This document shows, piece by piece, positions 20,516 through 30,115 of a stretch of 53,720 bases of DNA. The translations under genes and the position numbers were made by a program. Each line of letters begins with the position of its first letter. Position 1 is the stretch's first letter. The notes beneath the pieces are model-generated. The model worked only from the letters and a program-made list of their open reading frames with translations. It was not told where the DNA came from and searched no databases. Where the stretch lies: contig RXJP01000152.1 in the NCBI GenBank assembly GCA_003963315.1, positions 1 to 53,720 of the forward strand, read 5' to 3'. The stretch comes from Rhodocyclaceae bacterium (GTDB lineage Bacteria > Pseudomonadota > Gammaproteobacteria > Burkholderiales > Rhodocyclaceae).

Positions 20516-21580
20516 ATGCCCATCGTATCCATGCGACAACTGCTGGACCATGCCGCCGAAAACGGCTACGGCCTGCCTGCCTTCAACGTGAACAACATGG
20601 AGCAGGTCTGGGCCATCATGGAAGCCGCCAGCGAACTGGACGCCCCGGTCATCATGCAGGCCAGCGCCGGCGCCCGCAAATATGCCGGCGAAGCCTTCCT
20701 CCGCCACCAGATCCTGGCCGCGCTGGAAGCCTATCCCCACATCCCCATCGTCATGCACCAGGACCATGGCCAATCCCCCGCCGTGTGCATGGCCGCCATC
20801 AAGTCCGGCTTCTCCTCGGTGATGATGGACGGCTCCCTGGAGGCCGACGGCAAGACCGTGGCCAGCTATGAATACAACGTGGCGGTGAGCCGCGAGGTGG
20901 TGAAGTTCTCCCACTCCATCGGCGTCTCCGTCGAAGCCGAACTGGGCGTGCTCGGCTCCCTGGAAACCATGAAGGGCGACAAGGAAGACGGCCACGGCGC
21001 CGACGGCCACATGACCCGGGAACAGCTCCTCACCGACGTGGAGCAGGCCGCCGACTTCGTCCGCCAAACCAACTGCGACGCCCTGGCCATCGCCATCGGC
21101 ACCAGCCACGGCGCCTACAAATTCACCAAAAAACCCACCGGCGACATCCTCGCCATCGACCGCATCGCCGAAATCCACGCCCGCATCCCCAACACCCACC
21201 TGGTGATGCACGGCTCTTCCAGCGTGCCCCAGGAGCTGCTGGCCGAGATCCGCGAATTCGGCGGCGACATGAAGGAAACCTACGGCGTACCTGTGGAAGA
21301 AATCGTCAAGGGCATCAAGCACGGCGTGCGCAAGGTGAACATCGACACCGATATCCGCCTCGCCATGACCGGCGCCATCCGCCGCTACCTGGCCGAGAAC
21401 CCCGGCAAGTTCGACCCCCGCGACTACCTCAAGCCCGCCCGGGAAGCCGCCAAAAAAATCTGCAAGGCCCGTTACGAAGCCTTCGGCTGCGCCGGGCAAG
21501 CCGGCAAGATCAAGGTGATTCCCCTGGACAAGATGGCGGAACGGTATGCCAAGGGCGAGTTGAACCAGATCGTCAAATAG
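20516..21580 (+). CDS. fba: Fructose-bisphosphate aldolase, class II
   Basis: A 354-residue zinc-dependent aldolase cleaving fructose 1,6-bisphosphate (and sedoheptulose bisphosphate in Calvin-type members). The zinc ligands are in [10 protein letters not shown] near residue 82, EAELGVLG near 141, and the later His residues in IGTSHGAYK and [27 protein letters not shown] near residue 280 carries the phosphate and substrate contacts. An AAGGAG Shine-Dalgarno sits 8 nt before ATG. It is the last gene of the cluster, followed by a palindromic terminator. Confidence 0.96.
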   Translation: MPIVSMRQLLDHAAENGYGLPAFNVNNMEQVWAIMEAASELDAPVIMQASAGARKYAGEAFLRHQILAALEAYPHIPIVMHQDHGQSPAVCMAAIKSGFSSVMMDGSLEADGKTVASYEYNVAVSREVVKFSHSIGVSVEAELGVLGSLETMKGDKEDGHGADGHMTREQLLTDVEQAADFVRQTNCDALAIAIGTSHGAYKFTKKPTGDILAIDRIAEIHARIPNTHLVMHGSSSVPQELLAEIREFGGDMKETYGVPVEEIVKGIKHGVRKVNIDTDIRLAMTGAIRRYLAENPGKFDPRDYLKPAREAAKKICKARYEAFGCAGQAGKIKVIPLDKMAERYAKGELNQIVK

Positions 21581-21605
21581 TTCAATCGCTCGCTGATGCA
21601 GGAGA

Positions 21606-21637
21606 GACTAGGGCCGCAATTGCGGCCCTAGTCTTTC
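21606..21637 (+). terminator. Palindromic terminator after fba
   Basis: A perfect 28-nt palindrome GACTAGGGCCGCAA/TTGCGGCCCTAGTC (21606-21633) is followed by TTTC. It lies 26 nt after the fba stop. The U-tract is short, but the stem is very strong. Confidence 0.75.
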
Positions 21638-21669
21638 AGGGCCACGCCCCATCACACCGCCCCGATTAT

Positions 21670-21705
21670 TAGTTGTACCATGCAACTATATATTCAAGAC
21701 AGGAG
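21670..21705 (+). promoter_or_regulatory. Candidate operator and ribosome binding site of the MarR-GNAT gene
   Basis: The inverted repeat TAGTTG-N7-CAACTA (21670-21688) is typical in size for a dimeric MarR operator. It lies 26 nt before the GTG start, with AGGAG at 21701-21705 eight nt before GTG 21714. Autoregulation is inferred from position only. Confidence 0.5.
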
Positions 21706-21713
21706 CGTTATCC

Positions 21714-22685
21714 GTGGCCCTTCCCTCCGCCAAACAGGTGGACGACCTACGCGCCGCTTCCCGATTGCTGGTGAGGGAGCTGGGATTCATGAAGCCCACC
21801 CTGGCCGCAACGCCGCTACCGCCTTCCGCTGTGCATACCTTGGTGGAAATCGACCTGCACGGGCCGATGACCGTGATGCAGCTTGGTCAGCTCCTGGGCC
21901 TTGAAAAGTCCAGTGTCAGCCGGATGGTCAAGAAATTGGTGGCGTGCGGGGAGCTGGCGCAAACCGCCAGCCGGGAAGATGCCAGGATCAAGTGGCTCAC
22001 CCTCACGGCCCGGGGGCGCAAGACGGTCCAAGCCATCCACGGCTTCGCCAGAAACCAGGTCAAGCAGGCCCTGGCCACCTTGCCCAGCGCGGAACAAGAG
22101 CGTGTCGTGGACGGACTGTCCCGTTATGGGCAGGCCTTGCAGGAGAACCGCAACGGCCAAACGATGCCACCCAAACGGCTGCCCATCCGCATCCAGCCCG
22201 GCTACCGCCCAGGGATCATCGGCAGCATTACGGAAATGCATGCGCGTCATTACAGCAATGCCGTGGGGTTTGGTCGTTATTTCGAGGCCAAGGTCGCCGC
22301 CGACCTGGCCGAGTTCACCGGCAGGCTGGGCAGCAAGAAGAACGGCCTGTGGGTCGCTTACAGGTGCAGCCAGCCCGTCGGCGCCATTGCCATAGATGGC
22401 GAGGACATGGGCCCGGATACGGCTCACCTGCGCTGGTTCATCCTGGACGAAAGGGGCCGCGGCCATGGTGTCGGCAAACGCCTCTTGAAAACCGCGGTGG
22501 ACTTCTGCAAAAGCGCCGGGTTTTCTTCCATCACGCTATGGACATTTCGCGGCCTGGATGCGGCACGGCATCTTTATGAACAGGCAGGATTCGAACTGAT
22601 GGAAGAGGTAAAGGCTGCCCAGTGGGGCAAGGCCGTATGGGAACAACGGTTTGTGCTGAAATTACCCAAGAAAGGCCATAGCTGA
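21714..22685 (+). CDS. MarR-type regulator fused to a GNAT acetyltransferase
   Basis: A 323-residue fusion. Residues about 10-150 form a MarR winged helix-turn-helix (LVEIDLHGPMTVMQLGQLLGLEKSSVSRMVKKLV, here read in two parts, recognition helix SSVSRMVKKL). Residues about 165-318 form a GNAT fold with the acetyl-CoA loop in ERGRGHGVGKRLL and the C-terminal LYEQAGFELMEE. MarR-GNAT fusions are a known architecture; their acetylated substrates are mostly unknown. GTG 21714 has a good AGGAG upstream. No target gene adjoins it directly. Confidence 0.87.
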   Translation: MALPSAKQVDDLRAASRLLVRELGFMKPTLAATPLPPSAVHTLVEIDLHGPMTVMQLGQLLGLEKSSVSRMVKKLVACGELAQTASREDARIKWLTLTARGRKTVQAIHGFARNQVKQALATLPSAEQERVVDGLSRYGQALQENRNGQTMPPKRLPIRIQPGYRPGIIGSITEMHARHYSNAVGFGRYFEAKVAADLAEFTGRLGSKKNGLWVAYRCSQPVGAIAIDGEDMGPDTAHLRWFILDERGRGHGVGKRLLKTAVDFCKSAGFSSITLWTFRGLDAARHLYEQAGFELMEEVKAAQWGKAVWEQRFVLKLPKKGHS

Positions 22686-22783
22686 CAAAGTAAGTCTCCA
22701 CTCCCCACGCTTGCCAATTTCCTTTCCTGGATGGCATCCACGCTGGTAATGTGCCTGCCACAAACAACCACAATACTGACGCC

Positions 22784-23311
22784 ATGCACCTGCCCGCCAT
22801 CATCGATGTCGAAGCCTCGGGTTTCGGCCCGACCAGCTACCCCATCGAAGTGGGGCTGGTGCTCCCTGGCGGCCGTACCTACTGCGCCCTGATCCGGCCG
22901 GAGCCGGGCTGGGGCCACTGGGATGCACAAGCGGAGCGGGTGCATCGGGTGTCGCGGCATACCCTGTTGAGCCATGGCCTGCCTGCGCAACAGGTGGCGC
23001 GGGAAGTCAACGAATACCTATGGGGCCTCACGGTGTACTGCGACTCCTGGTACCACGACTTCAACTGGCTGAGCCGCCTGTTCGACGCCGCGGACTCGGC
23101 CCCGGCCTTCCGCCTGGAAGACCTGCGCCTGCTGCTCAACCAGGAACAGGCCGACGCCTGGCATGCCACCAAGAGCCAGGTGGAACGGGAAATGGGATTG
23201 GAGCGGCATCGGGCCAGCAACGACGCCCGGGTGTTGCAGGCTACCTTGCAGGGGGTCCGACACCCCCACGCCGCCATGCTTGCCGACCAAGCCAGGCAGT
23301 TGGTCGGCTGA
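22784..23311 (+). CDS. DnaQ-like 3'-5' exonuclease family protein
   Basis: A 175-residue protein with a DEDDh-type RNase H fold. Exo I residues are in IIDVEASGFG (Asp and Glu near residues 7-9), a mid-sequence Asp lies in YHDFNWLSR, and the last motif HRASNDARVL supplies His and Asp. This is the full metal-binding set of DEDDh exonucleases. The start at ATG 22784 removes an unlikely 11-residue extension of the frame. The substrate could be DNA or RNA. It is too short and divergent to be the polymerase III epsilon subunit. Confidence 0.68.
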   Translation: MHLPAIIDVEASGFGPTSYPIEVGLVLPGGRTYCALIRPEPGWGHWDAQAERVHRVSRHTLLSHGLPAQQVAREVNEYLWGLTVYCDSWYHDFNWLSRLFDAADSAPAFRLEDLRLLLNQEQADAWHATKSQVEREMGLERHRASNDARVLQATLQGVRHPHAAMLADQARQLVG

Positions 23312-23377
23312 CATCCGCTGCCGGACCTGGGCCAAGATTTGCTATGGTTCAGCCATCCCTTACCTTCCAACCTGTCC

Positions 23378-24688
23378 ATGCCCATCGCCCCCATGCCCTT
23401 ACCGGAACATCCGCTACGCCTTTCCCTCAATGACGAACTCCATGCCCGACCGCCGGTAACCCTGGCGGGGGCGGCTTGGATCACCCATCTGGTCATGCTC
23501 CACGACAGGCCGGAAGGACGCATCTCCGCCGCTGCCGAAGAAAGCCACCTGAAGGTGCTGTGCGACTTGTCCCAAAGCCCCTTCGGTTCCCAGATCCACG
23601 GCAACCACTGGATTCTGGAAGCGCAGGGCCTGCGCCTGAAATGGGAGCGCCACAACGAATTCTCCAGTTACACCTTTTTCCGCGAACGCAAACCGGGCCA
23701 CGGGCCGCGCACCAATGCCCTGGAAGCCTTCCCGCGGGAATGGGTCATGGACATCCCGGGCCATCTGCTCGTGGCCAGCCACGTGGAGTACTGCACCCGC
23801 GAACAACGGGATCCCGAGGCCTTGGCAGCCGAACTTGCCGCCGCCAGCGAAACCACGGTGGTGTCCCATATTGCCGGGGGCTCCGTCCTGGTGGCCTCCG
23901 ATTTCCGCCTCCATGACGGCTTTACCCATTTCACCCTGGTGGACGACAACCCCCAGAACCACCATGCCGGCGGCACGGTGCAGCGCCTGCTGGAGATCGA
24001 GACTTACCGCATGATGGCCCTGCTCTCCTTCCCGGTGGCCCGGGAGGTGGGTCAGCGCCTGGGCCGCGACGAACAGGAAGCCGCCGAGCTGATGGAGGAA
24101 ATGGCCGCCGACCGCGGACCGGAGGGGGAGCGGGCCATCCTCGCCCGGCTCACCCGGCTGGCGGCGGACATCGAGCTTTCCGTTTCCCGCACCGCCTTCC
24201 GCTTCGGTGCGGCGGAGGCCTATTACGCCCTGGTACGGCAACGTATCACCGATCTGCGGGAGCAACGCATCGACGGCCTGCCCACCCTCCAGGCCTTCAT
24301 GGACAGACGCCTGGCGCCGGCCATCCAGACCTGCCTGTCCACCGCCCGCCGCCAGAACGAACTCTCCAGCCGCATCGCCCGCAACAGCGCCCTGTTGCGC
24401 ACCCGGGTGGAAATGGAGCTGGAGCGGCAGAACCAGCAACTGCTGAGCCAGATGAACCGCCGGGCCAAACTGCAATTGCGCTTGCAGGAAACGGTGGAGG
24501 GCCTGTCGGTAGTGGCCATCACCTACTATGCTTCGCAATTGGTGCACTATCTGGCCGAAGGCGGCCACAGCCTGCTGCCGGCCGGCTGGTCGCCGGAGGG
24601 CATCACCGCGGCGGCCATCCCGATCATTGGCGGCCTGGTGGCTTGGAGCTTGCACCGCATGCGCAAGGGGCTGAAGGACCAACACTAG
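23378..24688 (+). CDS. DUF3422 family protein
   Basis: A 436-residue protein. It opens with the family hallmark HPLRLSLNDELHARPPV and continues with VSHIAGGSVLVASDFRLHDGF and ETYRMMALLSFPVAREV. Toward the C-terminus there is a charged coiled-coil segment (about 310-385) and two hydrophobic stretches that look like a membrane hairpin, ending in basic residues. Function is unknown; the family is described as an uncharacterised membrane-anchored protein. The start was taken at ATG 23378. The open frame extends to TTG 23339, with ATG 23393 as an alternative. Confidence 0.8.
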   Translation: MPIAPMPLPEHPLRLSLNDELHARPPVTLAGAAWITHLVMLHDRPEGRISAAAEESHLKVLCDLSQSPFGSQIHGNHWILEAQGLRLKWERHNEFSSYTFFRERKPGHGPRTNALEAFPREWVMDIPGHLLVASHVEYCTREQRDPEALAAELAAASETTVVSHIAGGSVLVASDFRLHDGFTHFTLVDDNPQNHHAGGTVQRLLEIETYRMMALLSFPVAREVGQRLGRDEQEAAELMEEMAADRGPEGERAILARLTRLAADIELSVSRTAFRFGAAEAYYALVRQRITDLREQRIDGLPTLQAFMDRRLAPAIQTCLSTARRQNELSSRIARNSALLRTRVEMELERQNQQLLSQMNRRAKLQLRLQETVEGLSVVAITYYASQLVHYLAEGGHSLLPAGWSPEGITAAAIPIIGGLVAWSLHRMRKGLKDQH

Positions 24689-24859
24689 TCGGCAGCAGCT
24701 TGCAGAATTGGAGCAGTGTTGTCCCGCCCTGACCAAGGAATGGACATCCTTATTGCCTCTTCGACCCCGGGGTCTTGCCGGTCTTTCAGCGACGGCGCAG
24801 CCCATACAGCGGGGCTATAATCCGGCCCTTCCCCCACCCATCCTGACGAGATCCCAACC

Positions 24860-25759
24860 GTGAGCGCTCCCCTTTTCGAATCCACCATCAAAAGCCTCCC
24901 CCTTGTGGGCAAAGGCAAGGTGCGCGACATCTATGCCGTGGGCGACGACAAGCTGCTGGTGATCGCCACCGACCGCCTGTCCGCCTTCGACGTGATCCTG
25001 CCCGATCCCATTCCCGACAAGGGCAAGGTGCTCACCGCCGTGGCCGATTTCTGGTTCGGCAAACTGGCCCATGTGATCCCCAACCAACTCACCGGCATCG
25101 ACCCGGAAAGCGTGGTGCAGGGCGAGGAAGAACAAGCCCAGGTGCGCGGCCGCGCCGTGGTGGTGAAACGCCTCAAGCCCTTGCCCATCGAAGCTGTGGC
25201 CCGGGGCTACATCATCGGCTCCGGCTGGAAGGATTACCAGGCCACCGGCAAGGTGTGCGGCATTGAACTGCCCGCCGGGCTGCAACAAGCCCAGCAACTG
25301 CCCGAACCCATCTTCACCCCGGCCACCAAGGCCGACGTGGGCGACCACGACGAGAACATCGACTACGCGACCACGGAAAAACTGGTGGGCGCGGAAATGG
25401 CCGCCAAGGTGAAGGAAGTGACCCTGCGCCTGTACAAGGAAGCCGCCGCCTTCGCCCGGGTCAAGGGCATCATCATCGCCGACACCAAGTTCGAGTTCGG
25501 TCTCGACGGCAACGGCCGCCTGCACCTGATCGACGAAGTGCTGACGCCGGACTCCTCCCGCTTCTGGCCCGCCGACACTTACAAGGTAGGCACCAGCCCC
25601 GCCAGCTTCGACAAGCAGTTCGTCCGCGACTACCTGGAAACCCTGGACTGGAACAAGACTGCACCGGGTCCTCGACTGCCCGCCGAGGTGATCGAGAAGA
25701 CGGCAAGCAAGTACCGGGACGCCTACCACTGCCTCACTGGCGGGCACCTGGAAAGCTGA
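24860..25759 (+). CDS. purC: Phosphoribosylaminoimidazole-succinocarboxamide synthase
   Basis: A 299-residue enzyme of purine synthesis that joins CAIR and aspartate using ATP. It shows [29 protein letters not shown] in segments near the start, [19 protein letters not shown], and the signature [16 protein letters not shown]. This is the longer purC type (about 300 residues) found in proteobacteria and yeast. The start is GTG 24860, and a 170-nt upstream gap holds no gene. Confidence 0.96.
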   Translation: MSAPLFESTIKSLPLVGKGKVRDIYAVGDDKLLVIATDRLSAFDVILPDPIPDKGKVLTAVADFWFGKLAHVIPNQLTGIDPESVVQGEEEQAQVRGRAVVVKRLKPLPIEAVARGYIIGSGWKDYQATGKVCGIELPAGLQQAQQLPEPIFTPATKADVGDHDENIDYATTEKLVGAEMAAKVKEVTLRLYKEAAAFARVKGIIIADTKFEFGLDGNGRLHLIDEVLTPDSSRFWPADTYKVGTSPASFDKQFVRDYLETLDWNKTAPGPRLPAEVIEKTASKYRDAYHCLTGGHLES

Positions 25760-25891
25760 TCCCCTGTATTGCGGGGTTTCGACAGGCCCCGCTCATGACA
25801 ATCCCATTTCCAATGGCTAGTCCTTTCGGATCATTGCCGGGCGCCCCATGAGCATTTAACCTGCATATTCTTTCGGAATATTCAGGCGACA

Positions 25892-26797
25892 ATGGATCAC
25901 CTTGAAAAATCATCCCGCCACGGGCGCCGCTCCCTGGTCACTGCACTTGCCGTTGCACTTCTCACCGTCACTCAGGCCGCTTTGGCGTTGCCAACGCGAG
26001 GCGACCTGGCCTCGGGAGCGGCAACCCTGGCAGGGGATAGCCAGTCATTGACGATCTCGCCGACAGATTACCGCTCCATTCTCGACTGGTCCGCGTTCGG
26101 CATTGGCAGCGGCGAGTCGGTCACCTTCAGTCAGGCATCCTTTTCCGACACCGTCCTGAATCGCTTCAGTAATGGCGCGGCCACTGTGATCTCAGGAAAC
26201 CTTACGGCAAACGGTGGACTGATCCTCCTCAATCCGAACGGCTTTGTTTTCTCAGGCGCCACGATCCATGCACCCTTCATTGCGATCTCCACCTGGAATC
26301 TGAGCGATGCCGATTTCCTCGCCGGGAATCCCAACTTTCAATCCAGTGGCAACAGCGGCAGCATCCAAATATTGAACAACAGCGTGATTGATACTTCCCG
26401 GCTCTCGCTCTATGCCGGATCAATCACGCTAAATGGAAATATTTCCCTCAACGACGGTCCCTACGACCCAGTTTGGTCTGGCACCAACACATCCGCCTGC
26501 GGTGGCAGTGCTGGAGCAACCGTCAGCATCGGCAGCAACCCTGGCTTCAGCAGCCCAACCCTCTGCTCGGGACAGCTTGGTCAGATATCGGGTCAGGTGT
26601 CGGCAGGGGGAGACATCTACCTGATACCAAGCCCAGGGACGGTCATATCGCCTCCAGAACTCACAGTGGCCTTGGGCCCAACCGCTCCCGTCTTGTTGGA
26701 TTTTGTTCTTGAGCCCGTACCCGAACCCACCAGTGGCGCCTATCTGCTAATCGGATTGAGCGCCGTCGCATTCACCCTGCGCCGCCGAAAAAACTGA
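25892..26797 (+). CDS. Haemagglutinin-type (TPS) domain protein with PEP-CTERM anchor
   Basis: A 301-residue secreted protein. An N-terminal signal (about residues 13-37) is followed by a filamentous-haemagglutinin N-terminal/TPS-like beta-helix region: ILDWSAFGIGSGESVTF, NRFSNG, GNLTANGGLILLNPNGFVFSG (quoted in parts; NPNGFVF is the family hallmark). The C-terminus has VPEPTSG, a hydrophobic segment of about 17 residues and RRRKN, a canonical PEP-CTERM sorting signal cut by exosortase. Full-length TPS exoproteins are thousands of residues long and leave through a TpsB pore; neither applies here. Its codon use is less GC-biased than that of its neighbours, consistent with transfer. Probable role: surface or matrix protein. 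Confidence 0.82.
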   Translation: MDHLEKSSRHGRRSLVTALAVALLTVTQAALALPTRGDLASGAATLAGDSQSLTISPTDYRSILDWSAFGIGSGESVTFSQASFSDTVLNRFSNGAATVISGNLTANGGLILLNPNGFVFSGATIHAPFIAISTWNLSDADFLAGNPNFQSSGNSGSIQILNNSVIDTSRLSLYAGSITLNGNISLNDGPYDPVWSGTNTSACGGSAGATVSIGSNPGFSSPTLCSGQLGQISGQVSAGGDIYLIPSPGTVISPPELTVALGPTAPVLLDFVLEPVPEPTSGAYLLIGLSAVAFTLRRRKN

Positions 26798-26819
26798 CTC
26801 AACGTACGTAGCATCGTCC

Positions 26820-26846
26820 AGCCCCGTTCGCGGGGCTTTTGTTTTT
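26820..26846 (+). terminator. Intrinsic terminator after the PEP-CTERM gene
   Basis: AGCCCCG-TTCG-CGGGGCT (26820-26837) with a UUCG tetraloop, followed by TTTGTTTTT. Confidence 0.92.
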
Positions 26847-26907
26847 CTGGGGCCGTCCAACTGGGGCACAATACTGCCTTGACGCAACCCTATAACACCA
26901 CACCGAT

Positions 26908-28950
26908 ATGAACCCCCTCCTCGACTTTTCCGGCCTGCCCCGTTTCGACGTCGTTACCCCCGATCACGTGGCCCCCGCCATCCGCCAGTTGATCGCCGAC
27001 TATCGCGCCTTGATCGAAAAGCTCACCGCGCCGGAGGCCCCCGCCACCTGGAACGACTTCATGCAGCCCATGACCGATACCGGCGAGCAGCTCTCCCGGG
27101 CCTGGGGCATCGTCGGCCACCTGCATTCGGTGAATGATGTGCCCGAATGGCGCGAGGCCTACAACAGCATGCTGCCCGAGGTATCCGGTTTCTACGCCGA
27201 CCTGGGGCAGAACCTGGCCCTCTTCGCCAAGATCAAGGCCCTGGCCGCCAGCCCCGAATACGCCACCCTGAGTCCGGCGCGCAAGCGCATCGTGGACAAC
27301 GACCTGCGCGACTTCCGCCTGTCGGGCGCCGAGCTGCCCGAGGACAAGAAGCCCCGCTTCAAGGAAATCCAGGAAGAACTCTCCGCCCTGGCCGCGAAAT
27401 TTTCCGAGAACATCCTCGACGCCACCAACGCCCATGCCGAATGGATCACCGACCCGGATGACCTGAAGGGATTGCCGGAAGACGTGATCGCCGCCGCCCG
27501 GGCTGCGGCGGGAAAGAAAGGCCGGCCGGGTTGGAAGTTCACCCTCCACGCCCCCTCCTACATCCCCATCCTGCAATACGCCGAGAACCGCGATCTACGC
27601 GGCCGCACCTACCGCGCCTACGCCACCCGCGCCTCCGAGTTCGGCAAGACCGAGTGGGACAACACCGCCCTGATCGACAAGATCCTCGCCCTGCGCGCCG
27701 AGGAAGCCGCCCTGCTGGACTATGCCAACTACGCCGAGGTTTCCCTGGTGCCCAAGATGGCCGAAAGCCCGGCCCAGGTGGCCGCCTTCCTGCGCGACCT
27801 GGCGGCCAAAGCCAAACCCTTCGCCGAGAAGGACTACGCCGAGATACAGGCCTTCGCCCGCAGCGAACTGGGCATGGACAAACTGGAAAGCTGGGACCTC
27901 TCCTGGGTATCGGAAAAACTCAAGCAGGCCCGCTACGCCTTTTCCGATGAGGAAGTGAAACAGTACTTCCCCGAACCCAAGGTCATCGCCGGGCTGTTCA
28001 AGGTCATCGAGTCGGTGTTCGGCGTCAAGCTGGAAGCCGACGGCGCCCCGGTGTGGGACAAGGACGTGAGCTTCTACCGTATCACCCGCGACGGCCGCCT
28101 GGTGGGCCAGTTCTACCTGGACCTCCACGCCCGCGAAACCAAGCGCGGCGGCGCCTGGATGGACGACGCCATCACCCGCCGCAGCACCCACGGCGGCGTG
28201 CAAACCCCGGTGGCCTATCTCAACTGCAACTTCCCCGCCGGCGTGAACGGCAAGCACGCCACCTTCAGCCACGACGATGTCATCACCCTGTTCCACGAAA
28301 CCGGCCACGGCCTGCACCATCTGTTGACGCAGGTGGATGAGTACTCGGTGTCCGGCATCCATGGCGTGGAATGGGATGCGGTGGAACTGCCCAGCCAGTT
28401 CATGGAAAATTTCTGTTGGGAATGGGATGTGCTGCAAGGCATGACCGCCCACGTGGACACCGGCGCCCCGCTGCCCCGCGCCCTCTACGACAAGATGATC
28501 GCCGCCAAGAATTTCCAGAGCGGCCTCGCCACCTTGCGCCAGGTGGAGTTCGCCCTGTTCGACCTGCTGCTCCACAGCGAATTCAAGGTGGGCGGCGGGC
28601 AAAGCTATATGGACCTGCTGGCCCAGGTGCGCAAGGAAGTGGCGGTGTTGGTGCCGCCGGAATGGAACCGCTTCCCCAATAGCTTCAGCCACATCTTCGC
28701 CGGCGGTTATGCGGCGGGTTATTACAGTTACAAGTGGGCGGAGGTGCTCTCCGCCGATGCCTACTCCGCCTTCGAGGAGGCCGCCCAAACCCGGGGCAGC
28801 ACCTTGGATACGGAAACCGGCAACCGCTTCCTCAAGGAAATCCTGGCGGTGGGCGGTTCCCGTCCCGCCATCGAATCCTTCAAGGCCTTCCGCGGCCGCG
28901 AACCCAAGCCGGACGCCCTGCTGCGCCACAACGGCATGGTAGCGGCGTGA
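26908..28950 (+). CDS. prlC: Oligopeptidase A (M3 family zinc metallopeptidase)
   Basis: A 680-residue cytoplasmic peptidase of normal length. The zinc site is HETGHGLHHLL (HExxH form) near residue 465, with the third ligand in the following SGIHGVEWDAVELPSQFMENF region. Substrate-loop segments such as HIFAGGYAAGYYSYKWAEVL near residue 595 are diagnostic of the M3A family. It degrades short peptides, including cleaved signal peptides. It is followed after 20 nt by a lipoprotein gene. Confidence 0.95.
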   Translation: MNPLLDFSGLPRFDVVTPDHVAPAIRQLIADYRALIEKLTAPEAPATWNDFMQPMTDTGEQLSRAWGIVGHLHSVNDVPEWREAYNSMLPEVSGFYADLGQNLALFAKIKALAASPEYATLSPARKRIVDNDLRDFRLSGAELPEDKKPRFKEIQEELSALAAKFSENILDATNAHAEWITDPDDLKGLPEDVIAAARAAAGKKGRPGWKFTLHAPSYIPILQYAENRDLRGRTYRAYATRASEFGKTEWDNTALIDKILALRAEEAALLDYANYAEVSLVPKMAESPAQVAAFLRDLAAKAKPFAEKDYAEIQAFARSELGMDKLESWDLSWVSEKLKQARYAFSDEEVKQYFPEPKVIAGLFKVIESVFGVKLEADGAPVWDKDVSFYRITRDGRLVGQFYLDLHARETKRGGAWMDDAITRRSTHGGVQTPVAYLNCNFPAGVNGKHATFSHDDVITLFHETGHGLHHLLTQVDEYSVSGIHGVEWDAVELPSQFMENFCWEWDVLQGMTAHVDTGAPLPRALYDKMIAAKNFQSGLATLRQVEFALFDLLLHSEFKVGGGQSYMDLLAQVRKEVAVLVPPEWNRFPNSFSHIFAGGYAAGYYSYKWAEVLSADAYSAFEEAAQTRGSTLDTETGNRFLKEILAVGGSRPAIESFKAFRGREPKPDALLRHNGMVAA

Positions 28951-28970
28951 ATACATAAAGGATCCCTGCC

Positions 28971-29219
28971 ATGCGCCTTCCCGTCGCCCTTGCCCTCGCC
29001 CTGCTGCTTGCTGCCTGTGGCGCGGTGAGCCAGGAAAACTACGACAAGCTGAAAACCGGCATGGCCTACGACGAGGTGGTCAAGGTGCTGGGCAAACCCA
29101 GCCAGTGCAGCGAAGCCCTGGGCGCCCGTAGCTGCTTGTGGGGGGATGAAACCCGTAACATCAGCGCCAACTTCATCGCCGGGAAAGCGGTATTGTTCTC
29201 GAGCAAGAACATCCGATAA
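28971..29219 (+). CDS. Small SmpA/OmlA-like lipoprotein
   Basis: An 82-residue protein with a lipoprotein signal: a hydrophobic run and the lipobox LLAACG, with lipidated Cys at residue 16. The mature part has NYDKLKTGMAYDEVVKVLGKPSQC, the typical 'GMtydeVvkilGkP' pattern of the SmpA/OmlA/DUF3862 fold (about 66 residues mature). Cys residues within the short mature domain (PSQC and RSCLW) could form a disulfide. It is probably held on a periplasmic membrane face. It lies 14 nt before the DyP peroxidase gene, so the two may be coexpressed. Confidence 0.8.
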   Translation: MRLPVALALALLLAACGAVSQENYDKLKTGMAYDEVVKVLGKPSQCSEALGARSCLWGDETRNISANFIAGKAVLFSSKNIR

Positions 29220-29233
29220 ACCAGGAGGACGCC

Positions 29234-30115
29234 ATGAACCTGCCCGCCCAACCCGCCATCGTCGCCCCTCCCCCAACCCACGGCGCCTCCCTGACTTTCC
29301 GCCTGGCGCCGGCGGCCGATGCCCGCTCCGCCCTGGTCCGCCTGCAACAGGGCTTCAGTCCGAGCTGGGGCGTGGCCGGCCTGGGCGAGCCGCTGCTGGC
29401 GGCATTGGGCAAGACAGTGCCGGGCCTGCATACCTTTACCGCGCTGTCAGGTCCCGGCTGCGCCGCGCCCTCCACCCAGCAGGCCCTGTGCTGCCTGTTG
29501 GGCAGCAGGGAACGCAGCGCCGTTTTCGACACGGTGGAAAAGGTAAAAGCGCTGCTGGGTACGGATTTCGTCCTGGATGATGCTCAGGACACCTTCTGCT
29601 ATGCCGGCGGCCGCGACCTGACGGGCTATGAAGACGGCACCGAGAACCCCAAGGGCGACGACGCTCCGGCAGCCGCCCTGGCCGAGGGCGCGCCCGGCAT
29701 GGCCGGATCCAGCTTCGTCGCGGTACAGCGCTGGGTGCACGATCTGGCCCGCTTCAACGGCCATCCGCTGCCGACGCGCAATGCCATGATCGGCCGCGAC
29801 CGGGACAGCAATGAAGAACTGGCGGATGCGCCGGCATCGGCCCATGTCAAACGTTCGGCCCAAGAAAGCTTCGAACCGCCTGCTTTCATGCTGCGTCGGT
29901 CCTTGCCCTGGAGCAACGGTAAAACCCAAGGGCTGGAGTTCATCGCCTATGGCCGCTCCCTGCAAGCCTACGAGCAGGTGTTGCGGCGGATGATGGGGCT
30001 GGAGGACGGCATCGTCGATGCCCTGTTCGATTTCTCCCGGCCCCTCACCGGCGGCTATTACTGGTGCCCGCCAGTAATGGACGGCAAACTGAATCTACGC
30101 CTGCTGGGGATTTGA
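29234..30115 (+). CDS. DyP-type heme peroxidase
   Basis: A 293-residue protein. The DyP signature GYEDGTENPKGDD (GxxDG motif with catalytic Asp) is near residue 133. WVHDLARFNG and the later IGRDRDSNEEL, HVKRSAQESF and MLRRSLPWSNG give the heme-pocket His and Arg set of the family. No signal peptide is seen, so it is cytosolic unless packaged in an encapsulin; no encapsulin gene is nearby. It uses H2O2 to oxidise bulky substrates. The AGGAGG ribosome site is excellent. Confidence 0.92.
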   Translation: MNLPAQPAIVAPPPTHGASLTFRLAPAADARSALVRLQQGFSPSWGVAGLGEPLLAALGKTVPGLHTFTALSGPGCAAPSTQQALCCLLGSRERSAVFDTVEKVKALLGTDFVLDDAQDTFCYAGGRDLTGYEDGTENPKGDDAPAAALAEGAPGMAGSSFVAVQRWVHDLARFNGHPLPTRNAMIGRDRDSNEELADAPASAHVKRSAQESFEPPAFMLRRSLPWSNGKTQGLEFIAYGRSLQAYEQVLRRMMGLEDGIVDALFDFSRPLTGGYYWCPPVMDGKLNLRLLGI

